From assembly GCA_022925895.1 (NCBI GenBank), contig JAKSYS010000328.1, positions 1-64,000 on the forward strand: a stretch of DNA of 64,000 nt, in the 5' to 3' direction. Positions within the stretch are counted from its first letter, which is position 1; every line of letters starts with the position of its first letter. Origin of the DNA: Fragilaria crotonensis. Lineage: Eukaryota; Bacillariophyta; Fragilariophyceae; Fragilariales; Fragilariaceae. A model generated the notes under the pieces. It made no database searches, had not been told where the DNA came from, and worked only from the letters and a program-made list of their open reading frames with translations. Below, one piece after another: positions 55,786 through 64,000 of this stretch. The position numbers and the translations under genes are program-made.

Positions 55786-58700
55786 AAGGTGTTGTCATTG
55801 ATTCTGTCAATTTGAACTCCAAGAAAATCAGAGATATCTCCTTCAACAGTGAGATTGAGCTCCACTGCCTTCATTTCTTGAATGATATCATCCAATTCTT
55901 GTGGATCTGGTCCAGCCAAGATGGAATCATCAGTATAGAGGACAAACACTGACTTGCCTTTGTAGAATAGGCATTCATCAATCTCACTTGGAATGAATTC
56001 AACCTCCTTGAGCTTGTTGACCAGATGCTGGTTCCAAACCCTGCCTGCTTGCTTCTGACCAAATAGGTTCTTCTTGAGCTTGAGGACATAGTCTTGACCA
56101 TCATCTTGAACCTCAAAGCCTTTTGGGATGGCCATGTAGAGCTGACACTCCACATCTGCTTGAGTATAGGCCAACACAAAATCAATTTGCTTGGTGTACC
56201 ACCCATGAATCAATGTAGTGATGAGCACCATCCTGATTGCTGCCCATGATGCCACAGGTGAGAAGGTCTCCCAATAGTTGACTCCTTCCTCTTGCTTGGA
56301 GCCATCAATGTTGAGCCTTGCCTTCCATTTGTAGACTTCCCTGGTTGCAATTCGGGGCTTACGCTTCATGGCCCACACTGCTGGAAGAATCTTGGTTCCT
56401 GGAGGGACTGATGACCTTGGGACCAACTCCCAAACTTGGTTTTCGGTGTGACTCTTGACCTCCTTCTCCATTGCCTTGATGAATTCGGCGCGATCTGGCT
56501 CCCTCATGGCCTCATGGTAGTACATCGTGTCGGGATCTGCGGAGGCGGCGAACGCCAGCATGGGATGCTGCTCTCCCTCAATGTCCACCCACTCTTTGAT
56601 AGCTTCAAAGGCCACATAATAAGGAAGCTTGTCCTCCAACTTGGCTTCAAAGTTGTGCCACACATCAAAGACCTTGGATCCTGCCTTGCTGGAAGGTTCA
56701 TCAGAGACTTTTGTTGATGCAGCCCCTGGGATCTTGTCAAGTCTTGGGGACCTCCTGAGTTGGACAGGAAGTTCTTCACCTTGTTCTCCCTCAGAAACTG
56801 GAAGTGGTGTTTGAGATGCTTGAGCTTCTCCCTCATTGACCGATTCTCCAGGTTCCAGATCAAATTCCATGAAGGGGACACCATGTTGCACACCTTGAGC
56901 TTGAGCTGATTGCTTGATGCCTTGAAGCCTGGAAGGTGATGAGGCCTTGAATCCACAAAGCTTCTGCCATTCCGATGGAGGAGACAGGTTGCCAAGGGAC
57001 TGCCTGACTGTCTCAAACTTGGGATCAAATGTGACATGAAACTGAGGAGAGACATGGCCAGTCTTGAGGTTGAGAACAAGAGCCACACTGCGGGCATGCT
57101 GCATGGACATGCCAAGGTAGACTCCCATGCGAGCTCTGACCTCCCACTTGGGCAATTTTTGGCCAGATTGCATCTTGTTGTCAAGGACGAACACAGGACA
57201 TCCAAAAGGTTGAATATGATTCAGATTTGGAGTGACTTCAGACCTTGCAAACAACTCAAAAGGAGACTTGTGATCCTCTCTTCCAATTGTTGGTGTAGAG
57301 TTGTGAACTTCATTGGCCACTCTGAGAGCATAAGGCCAGAGATGTGCATCAATAGCCTTGGGCCACCTGTGCTGAGCATGAATCAACATAGTTCTTGCTT
57401 GGTCTTGCAAAGTCCTGATCCTTCTTTCTGCAACAGCATTCTGAAAATGTGCATTGACTCCACAGAAAGTGATTGTCTGACCTGCTTCCTTGACAGCTGC
57501 CATGAACTTGTTCTCTGCAAACCTGCCATTGTCAGCTTGATAACTCTTGACTTGGACCTTGAACTTGGAAGCATACCTCTCAAAGGCCAGCTTTGCTTCA
57601 AGAGTTTCATCTGCATTGGTTGACTTCTGAAGGTGGATGTAGGACAAACCACTGAAGTGATCCACAAAGATTGTTGCCACCTTGTACCTTTTCTTGGTGA
57701 GCCAACCCTTGATTTGGGCAATGAGCCCTGGAGTGCTGGACTCCAACTGATCGATGCTGATGCACTGTCCCGGCTCAGAGGCTGTTCGAAGTTTTCCACC
57801 TTGTTGACCACCCTTTGGTTTGGTTCTCCATGGTCTTCTGGTGGCCTTTCCATACAAGCAGCTGGTGCAAGTTGGAACTTGGCACTTGGCCAACTTCTTC
57901 GGGAGCAAACCGCGCTTGGCCATGCTTTGCATTTTGGCTGCCGACATATGATTCGACTTGTGATGCCAGCGAAGGAACTCTGCGGCAGGGTTCTCATGAA
58001 CAGCAGTGTCCTCTTCGTCTTCAATGACGACTGGCAAGTCGGTGCGGTCAGTAGCATCAAGGTCAAATGAGACTGGTGTATTTGGAGGCTGGCTCCAATC
58101 CACCCCTTGTTGTAGAGCATCAGGTGCTTCTGGTTGAGGAGCTTGTCCTTCAAAGTCTTCATTTTCATCATCAGGGATGAGATGGGTGACCATTGAGATG
58201 ATAGGATCATCCTCATCCTGTTCCACTTCACACATGTTGCAGAATGTGGAGAAAGCCTTGTAGCTTGGAGCAGTGTACATGGTTGCAATGTTGCCACTGC
58301 CCTTGGTCAGCCTCACTGTCTTGGTGTGCTGTCTTTGAGCCCAGTGAAGTTGAATGCAGTCATGGTATGTTGAACACCATGTGCCTCTTGGCAAAGGCTT
58401 GAAGTCTTGGGCAGTCTGGGCCCAGTGCTGTGGAGATAACAGCTTTGAAGGTGAATCCTTGACATAGAGTCCATTGGGAATGACAATGTCATGAGTGACT
58501 CCATCATCATCTTCAATTGACCACTTGATGGTCCCTGAGTAGATGTCAGCCAATGTGCCACCCAACCCCTTGAGGCTCTTGTTGACCTTCTTGAGAGGGG
58601 TGATGAAGTCTCTTTTGTCATTAGAGATGCAATAGGAAGCACAGTTGTCAATCCTGATTGCCTTGGCATCAGTGTCAAACCTGGCCACTTCATCTTGATG

Positions 58701-59141
58701 GGCGTGCTTGGCCTTCATTGCAATGATTGCAGTCAGGCATTCCAGTTGACTGAAATGTTTCCTTGATTGATTTCCCTTTGGGGGAACCCATTGTCGCTTG
58801 AGGCGCTTGAAATTTCGCCCAGAGCTTTGTGGTCTCACGCGCTTTTGAGGGCGCATGACCACTCGGCGGTTGAAGATCCATGTTGGTGCCTTGAGTCTTG
58901 TGGTCTGAGTTGAGGATGTATCGCGCATCCATGACTTAACATACTCAGAAACTGTGACTGGTTGTGCCTTCCATGCCCTGGCCTTCAAGAACTGGTTTGA
59001 AGTGGAAGTAACCCACACTTGGATCTTCTGGACAATGGCACTCATGAGATGGTAGAGGAAGCTGAAAACTGCAGTCAGCTTTCCCTGCCACCAATTGAGA
59101 ATCCATGGCCCAATGAACACGCAGTCCATTGGGCATCCCCA
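55269..59141 (-). CDS. Copia pol fused in frame to a foreign reverse transcriptase
   Basis: One open frame of about 1290 codons. Protease: IRIDNCASYCIS near residue 160. Integrase: H-x-H and C-x2-C finger (HHKSNHMSAAKMQSM, CQVPTCTSCLYGK), then Asp in IFVDHFSGLSYIH, Asp in YQADNGRF and Glu in NAVAERRIRTLQD. Copia reverse transcriptase: WKARLNIDGSKQEEGVNYWE, then YTDD in the catalytic box near residue 1066. At about residue 1115 (base 55785) the copia RT stops after VQIDRINDNTF and a different RT follows, so copia RNase H is missing. Gag lies upstream in the same frame, separated by one TGA. Confidence 0.87.
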   Translation of the reverse strand, partial: WGCPMDCVFIGPWILNWWQGKLTAVFSFLYHLMSAIVQKIQVWVTSTSNQFLKARAWKAQPVTVSEYVKSWMRDTSSTQTTRLKAPTWIFNRRVVMRPQKRVRPQSSGRNFKRLKRQWVPPKGNQSRKHFSQLECLTAIIAMKAKHAHQDEVARFDTDAKAIRIDNCASYCISNDKRDFITPLKKVNKSLKGLGGTLADIYSGTIKWSIEDDDGVTHDIVIPNGLYVKDSPSKLLSPQHWAQTAQDFKPLPRGTWCSTYHDCIQLHWAQRQHTKTVRLTKGSGNIATMYTAPSYKAFSTFCNMCEVEQDEDDPIISMVTHLIPDDENEDFEGQAPQPEAPDALQQGVDWSQPPNTPVSFDLDATDRTDLPVVIEDEEDTAVHENPAAEFLRWHHKSNHMSAAKMQSMAKRGLLPKKLAKCQVPTCTSCLYGKATRRPWRTKPKGGQQGGKLRTASEPGQCISIDQLESSTPGLIAQIKGWLTKKRYKVATIFVDHFSGLSYIHLQKSTNADETLEAKLAFERYASKFKVQVKSYQADNGRFAENKFMAAVKEAGQTITFCGVNAHFQNAVAERRIRTLQDQARTMLIHAQHRWPKAIDAHLWPYALRVANEVHNSTPTIGREDHKSPFELFARSEVTPNLNHIQPFGCPVFVLDNKMQSGQKLPKWEVRARMGVYLGMSMQHARSVALVLNLKTGHVSPQFHVTFDPKFETVRQSLGNLSPPSEWQKLCGFKASSPSRLQGIKQSAQAQGVQHGVPFMEFDLEPGESVNEGEAQASQTPLPVSEGEQGEELPVQLRRSPRLDKIPGAASTKVSDEPSSKAGSKVFDVWHNFEAKLEDKLPYYVAFEAIKEWVDIEGEQHPMLAFAASADPDTMYYHEAMREPDRAEFIKAMEKEVKSHTENQVWELVPRSSVPPGTKILPAVWAMKRKPRIATREVYKWKARLNIDGSKQEEGVNYWETFSPVASWAAIRMVLITTLIHGWYTKQIDFVLAYTQADVECQLYMAIPKGFEVQDDGQDYVLKLKKNLFGQKQAGRVWNQHLVNKLKEVEFIPSEIDECLFYKGKSVFVLYTDDSILAGPDPQELDDIIQEMKAVELNLTVEGDISDFLGVQIDRINDNTFVARLIVDLYSYTAVKDETIPLVPKEAMQFGRALQRVVRTVVKSNPQYGPVYLATIDIADRFYRAWVNVRDIPKLGVILLTSPGTPRLVAFPLALPMGWVESPPNFCVLTETICDMSRNGAASHPSSDPPTVVRCVSWRPLPQHLYPTSLRTGQLCGRRSMTCNGTSMDGRR

Positions 59142-60365
59142 TCACTCATCATCATCTTCATCAGAGATAGCTGCAAGGGCCTTGGAGAGCTTCATGTTGG
59201 GCTTGTTGGCATTAGCAAACTTGTTGCCCTGTTCCATCCTGATAGGAGCCTTGAAACCAATCCCTTTACACTCAGAGGGCCTGTGCCTGGTCCATCTGTT
59301 GTGATTAGGGCACCAATGGTAGTCCTTGCCTTCCACAGTCTTGTGTTGCTTTTCACCATTCTTGGGAGGAACACTCATCCATGTTGGTTGATTCTCCATC
59401 CTTGGCTTGCCCTTGCCCTTGCCTTTCTTGTTGTTCCCCTGCTTGAAGTCCTTCTTTCCACCTCCATTAGGCCTGCCTGTTGGATTAGGCTTCTTCTGGG
59501 ACATCAGGGTGTTGACTTGGGCTTGTAAGGCAATGATGGTTTCCTCCTCTGTAGTTCTCTGACACCACTGCTCTGACTCTTTCCTGGTTTTGAACTTGTT
59601 GATAGCCCAATCCATGAGCTGCTGGTAGTCAACCTGACCGCCTTCCTCATATAGGTCTTCCTTCTTCTTGATGTATTCCACAAATTCAGCATCCTTGCAA
59701 GCCTTGTAACCCTTAAGGTTGACCAGAAGATCTTGAGTTTGCTCTCCTCTGGCATGAAGCTTGCTAACCAAACCAATGACATAATCATTAAAATGCTCAA
59801 TGTCAGAGTCCTGTTCACGCATGGCATGATCAAGATTGGAAAGTTTGGTCCTGACACTTGTAATTGTGGCCCTAGTATCAACATGTGACACCATGATGAT
59901 GACCTTGAGGAGGACAGGGCCTGAGCCTTTGCCTCCAAACATGAAGGGAAGAACATTGCCTCTGGTCCTGACTTGCTTCTGAGCTTCATCAGTCAGAGAA
60001 TTCATGAGACAATGATACATCATGAAGGAATCTTGAGCCTCTCTGGTGTCCTCATGCATGTAGGTGAGGGCATGGTTGCAGACATCTTGATAAGAAATCT
60101 CACCATAAGACTCAATGAGGTCCTTGGATAGAGCTACATCACCTTGGCTTGGAATGCTCAAGATGTTGAGCCAGTCAAAGACAATAGATCTGTCCCTGGC
60201 TTGATCCAAGAAGAGCTGAAGGTTGTCGGGCTTGCAGTCAAACTTGATAGACAAAGCCTCTGTGCCAGCTTTGAAGAGCTTAGCAGCAGACTGGTCAGAG
60301 TAGTTGAGAACATCAGGATTAGCAAAGGCTGGAGCCAATGCAAAGTGAGGTGCTTGAGCAGCCAT
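59142..60365 (-). CDS. Copia gag
   Basis: 407 residues from the ATG at 60365, ending in an acidic tail (AISDEDDDE) at the TGA 59142-59144. The UBN2-type capsid core is visible (LFLDQARDRSIVFDWLNI, KLSNLDHAMREQDSDIEHFN). A Lys-rich stretch is followed by a Cys/His motif, CPNHNRWTRHRPSEC, in place of the usual CCHC zinc knuckle. The next codons after TGA remain in the pol frame, so a Gag-Pol fusion could arise by stop-codon readthrough. The frame is intact throughout. It resembles diatom CoDi elements. Confidence 0.85.
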   Translation of the reverse strand: MAAQAPHFALAPAFANPDVLNYSDQSAAKLFKAGTEALSIKFDCKPDNLQLFLDQARDRSIVFDWLNILSIPSQGDVALSKDLIESYGEISYQDVCNHALTYMHEDTREAQDSFMMYHCLMNSLTDEAQKQVRTRGNVLPFMFGGKGSGPVLLKVIIMVSHVDTRATITSVRTKLSNLDHAMREQDSDIEHFNDYVIGLVSKLHARGEQTQDLLVNLKGYKACKDAEFVEYIKKKEDLYEEGGQVDYQQLMDWAINKFKTRKESEQWCQRTTEEETIIALQAQVNTLMSQKKPNPTGRPNGGGKKDFKQGNNKKGKGKGKPRMENQPTWMSVPPKNGEKQHKTVEGKDYHWCPNHNRWTRHRPSECKGIGFKAPIRMEQGNKFANANKPNMKLSKALAAISDEDDDE

Positions 60366-61660
60366 GATGATCTTGGAGATCAAGAAATGATGAAGAACTT
60401 GACTTGGAAGAAGAGCTTGATGAGTGAGTGCAGCACTTGGCTTGCAATTGAGTGCTTATCAAGGATGTGCCAAAATTGAGTTTGAATGATCAGAACTCAG
60501 CTTGAATGATCAAGACTTGAAGCACTTGGCTTATACTTAGCGCAGAGGAAGCGTAAGTTTTATTCGAGGCGATGGGGCAAATAAGGGCTCTGAAACGACG
60601 AATTAGTTAAAAATAAATTAGTAGGAGTGTTATATTTTGCGATAGACTAATTGTGAGATCATGAAAACATGAAGGAAATGAAATTGGAACAACCGAACGA
60701 GAGCTCTGAAGCTGCACTTTCCTTGTTCTTCTTGTTCTTTGATTATTCCCTGATTGTTCTTTGTTAGTTCTTCAGAATCCCATGGTAGAATGGTTGGTTG
60801 AAAGATACTGAATCCCAGATGAATATAATGAAATATAAAGCATGTAAAATGTAGATTTGATGATGCACCAGTTTGTGTTCTCTTTTGAGGTCGGCTGGCG
60901 ATTGTGCTTCCCATTTATGTGTCCGCGGAACATTCGACAATGACCGAAGAACAATGACGCAAACACTTACGAGAACGCGAACGCGAAGCGTGACTCAATC
61001 GTGCGAAAGAGAACCGAACCGTGACTCACTGAAACTTTGGTTGACGAACGGACGGAAGGAGAGGTAGAGTATGATCCACGACGGTAGTCGCCAATACTGT
61101 AGCTTTTTCTTTTAACAGAACTTCCTCAATATCACACCTTTTTCAGATATTCTTGATTCAGACTGTGTCTGGGAATCTGCATCATTTGGTAAAGTTTGAA
61201 GGAAAACGAAAGATTTTTTAGTATTGCTCGAATTTCGGTCGTCTATCTATATGGTTTGTACCTGAAAATGGGCAATCGAAATGCGTAACGAGGAAATGAG
61301 GTACTGTAGTACTGTAGTACTTTGTACTCGAGTACTCTACTGTCCTTAATGATTAATGAGGAATGGAAGTCCGATTAATTCTCCTGAACTATGTCATACG
61401 TCATACGCATGGATCCTATTGCAATGCAAGGAAATGACGTCAAGCCGTACCAATCAGCACCATGCTCTCCCTATGTTACTATCTTACTGGAGTACTGTAT
61501 GACAGTAGGGAGCACGCGAAGAAAGGGTCAGTTCTATGACGTCATCCTCGACGTCATTTTCTTGCATTCTACATAGTAGTACTCGAACCCCACCGTCAAA
61601 TATCAGATCGTGTTGGTACGGTACAAGTGTATTATGACTAATAATGAATTTGTCATAGTA
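60366..61660. other. Copia 5' leader, possible LTR, then intergenic DNA
   Basis: The bases beyond the gag ATG must contain the 5' leader and LTR, but no matching 3' LTR survives, so the borders cannot be set. A weak tRNA-primer-like site (TTTCAGAGCC on the minus strand) lies near 60588-60597. From about 61300 GTAC words appear (TACTGTAGTACTGTAGTAC). No other gene. Confidence 0.4.
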
Positions 61661-63353
61661 GGGAGATCGGGGTAGAGTCGTGTTTCCACTAAGTTTCCCT
61701 TATCATAACGGAAATTTAGTGGAAGGGAAAACTCAAATAAAATCGGAAATCAGAGATCCAGGTTGACTTTAAACAAGGGAAATTTCTACTAAATTCTACG
61801 ACAAGGATTCCTACTGAACATCAGTAAGATTCCGCTTTGAGTTCCTTTTTCATATATAAACTGTTGGTGCGTTGTTCTCACCAGATTTGGATTGTTGAGC
61901 ACTGTCATTTCTACTGTTAGATTCGCCGTATCAATATTAGTCCATTGTCTAGAGAGAGGTCAGTCGTTTAGGGCTACATCGCCGGTTTTGCAATCGTCGT
62001 CATGGCAAAATGAGAGGTGAAATTGATTTTTATTTGAGTGCGCAACAAAAAAGCGCGAAATTTTGAATAGAATTGAGGACAAGGATTCTCGTGCTTCGTT
62101 CTCGACCAATTTAGATCTCTGAGCACTGTTGTTTCTTTGGTTGAGTCCGCCATGTTAATATTAGTCAACACATGATTGGTTGTTCGAGTTGTAGAAGTTG
62201 AAGCACCGGTATTGTAATCGTCGTCATGGCAGGAGAGAGATGACAAAATTTTTATGTAGGTGCCGACTAATTCGAACACATTCGTTGCCAGACTCTGTCC
62301 TCAGATACAAAGTCCTGCTTTGACCTACATAATTATGGTGCAAAGTGGAACTAAGAATGCATGAAATTGAACACGTGTAATGGAATCTTGATAACAGAAA
62401 CTTAGTGGAAATCAGCAGCTTCTAATTTCCACTAAGAGCATCCCCACCGCTGGCTCTATTTCTAAGATGGACATTTTGGTATAGAGCCTTTAGAAACCTA
62501 TTATAGGACATATTTAGGTGTCTTTCTTGCACCGCTAGAGGGAGATTTTCTTGCACATCTCATTTCAAAATAGCGCCGCGCCCCTTTGACTGCACATTCA
62601 ATTCGATTTTTCCCGCACGAGCTGTTTTTTTTGTTGGCAACACGGAATCAATCGATGTCAACCTCTACATTTACCCTCTATTGGTCGCCTCTATTGCCTA
62701 AAAAAGTACATACTGCCGGACAGAACCATGGTCATTCCCATGAGGAAAGCTACTGGTAGTAGGCGAGCGTCAATGCCGACATTGTCAAACTCTATTGGTG
62801 CAAGCGTATCTGCGAGAAAATGAAGACATAGATGGAACACCAAATTGCGTCAGTCACGCTAAAATCGTTGGAATCCATGTTACAAAGTATTGAATCCAAT
62901 GGGTCGAATCATGAATCCAATGAATCAAACAGGGAAAAGGGAGGGGAGCTTAATTTACGGTGGGGAGCTATTCTTCAGAAAAATTGGTGAAAAATTGCTC
63001 CCCAACACCCCAACTTAAATATAGAGCCCCTCGGGAGCTATTTATAAGGATATTGGCCCAACAGGTGATAGCATTTTGGACAAAATTGTCCCCTTATAAA
63101 TAAGATTTCCGGAGAAATAGTAAATATAGAGCCAGCGGTGGGGATGCTCTTATAAATAAGATTTCCGGAGAAACAGTAAATATAGAGCCAGCGGTGGGGA
63201 TGCTCTAAAATAAAGGCCCCAAAATCGCCCGGCTTTATCGGAAATTTTGAAACAAGAGTCACTAATTTGTTTCCGTTGTTTTGTCTCATAACCGGTTCTG
63301 AGTCCAAATAGCAGAAACTTAAGTGGAAACACGACTCTACGCCCTGATCTCCC
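61661..63353. mobile_element. Inverted-repeat element hosting a nested MITE
   Basis: The ends are about 38-base inverted repeats, beginning GGGAGATC and including TAGAGTCGTGTTTCCACT; the right copy has one extra base pair region and a few mismatches. The target duplication could not be resolved. TTAGTGGAAA and its complement recur inside. The element also contains two diverged direct copies of a 155-160 base segment (61873-62035 and 62097-62258). A smaller element (62436-63205) interrupts it. Confidence 0.6.
62436..63205. mobile_element. Harbinger-like MITE with duplicated right end
   Basis: The left end begins GAGCATCCCCACCGCTGGCT; the complement ends the element at 63205. TAA flanks both sides (62433-62435 and 63206-63208), the 3-base duplication typical of PIF/Harbinger. 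The right end is present twice: 63094-63149 and 63150-63205 are near-identical 56-base copies (one T/C difference), each ending in the TIR. No transposase. It sits inside the larger element at 61661-63353, next to an ATTTCCACTAA sequence of its host. Confidence 0.75.
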
Positions 63354-64000
63354 TCTACTAGTAGTCTACTTGCATACTATTTCGTTTACGTGAGAGTTGA
63401 AAATGTCAGGTTGCACTACTAGACTACTGCAACAACAGTACTGGTAGAGAGGTGTATTAGGTATGATAGACTACCAGTTAAAAATGGCTTTGAGTCATTA
63501 AAAAACACCATGTTGGACTAAAAAGTTCTCAATGACAATCCGATGCAATGCAATTAACTTCAAGTGCCACTCATGTCGATCATGCTTTATGCTACCACAT
63601 GGTTGAATCATTTCTATACTGGACAAAGAATTCATGAAGATATTGATGCTTTTAAAAGCGTCGTTCTCGGTTTAATGGCTCTAAGCAATTTACTAGTTTA
63701 TATCCATACCTGAATATTTTTCAATATCTGTCGGTTGAGTTTTTTTACTCCATTCAACATAATTTCATTGTCGTCTTCACCCAATTTCTTTGTACTGCTA
63801 CGCTGATTCTACGTCGCACATAGGTATCACTCCAAAACATGATGTAATTCATCACGTGAAGTACAAGTACCAGGTACATGGCGCGGGAACTACAGTTAAG
63901 CAGATATCTATATTTCTCGCAATCATTAAAAAAAATACTGCACGGAATGTCTACATAAAATTGGTGGCCCGGCTCAATGGTGGAAAATTTGAGATGTGCA
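63354..64000. other. Intergenic DNA at window end
   Basis: No gene is supported. GTACAAGTACCAGGTACATG occurs near 63860. Otherwise AT-rich and featureless. Confidence 0.45.

Noticed and set aside
60588-60598. tRNA primer-binding site for the copia element
   Set aside because: Only a partial match to a methionine-type primer site, no clear LTR end next to it, and no second LTR to compare.

Overview
The window looks like nuclear DNA of a diatom. Several predicted proteins start with a signal peptide followed by a Phe-containing cleavage motif of the diatom plastid type (DnaJ protein WAFAP, TspO IAFAP, phosphatase VAFSA, ferrochelatase ASFNV). The ferrochelatase carries a C-terminal chlorophyll-binding helix, the large retrotransposon resembles the diatom copia (CoDi) group, and introns are few, short and GT-AG. 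Species and chromosome cannot be told from the sequence alone.

Layout. 1-780: 5' part of a four-exon staphylococcal-nuclease-like gene, with an inverted-repeat element just upstream. 2779-24000: compact, mostly single-copy housekeeping genes, often in convergent pairs 60-170 bp apart: DnaJ protein / HMG-box protein; RNA polymerase III subunit RPC8 and an RRM protein; WD40 protein / ankyrin protein; NIFK/Nop15-like RRM protein; COQ9 / proteasome Rpn9; a polytopic membrane protein / tyrosine phosphatase. 24352-32120: a CRAL-TRIO protein and two tandem paralogues of a fucosyltransferase-like type II membrane protein, separated by a complete hAT transposon (26964-29658). 32949-36810: a GEN1-type structure-specific nuclease with a Mutator-like non-autonomous element 12 bp past its stop codon. 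39109-49827: CCT1, a hemerythrin-domain protein, NAD(P)HX dehydratase, TspO, a truncated RT/RNase H element and ferrochelatase. 49828-53700 has no recognisable gene. 53900-60365 is a retrotransposon composite in which a copia gag-pol is joined in frame to the reverse transcriptase of an unrelated element. 60366-64000 holds nested small inverted-repeat elements.

Three things cross gene boundaries. (1) Six conserved host genes carry seven apparent single-base deletions, most of them in short homopolymers. In each case one added base restores the family sequence, the exon phase and a total length divisible by three. This fits uncorrected assembly error better than loss of six genes. (2) Intergenic DNA is packed with GTAC-centred motifs that nearly stop at gene boundaries. 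(3) Pol-type RT sequence, a hAT, a MULE-like element, a mariner-like MITE and a Harbinger-like MITE are all delimited by terminal repeats or domain junctions visible in the sequence.

No CRISPR array, rRNA or convincing tRNA gene was seen. Start codons were chosen at ATG; open frames running upstream from TTG or GTG were not followed.
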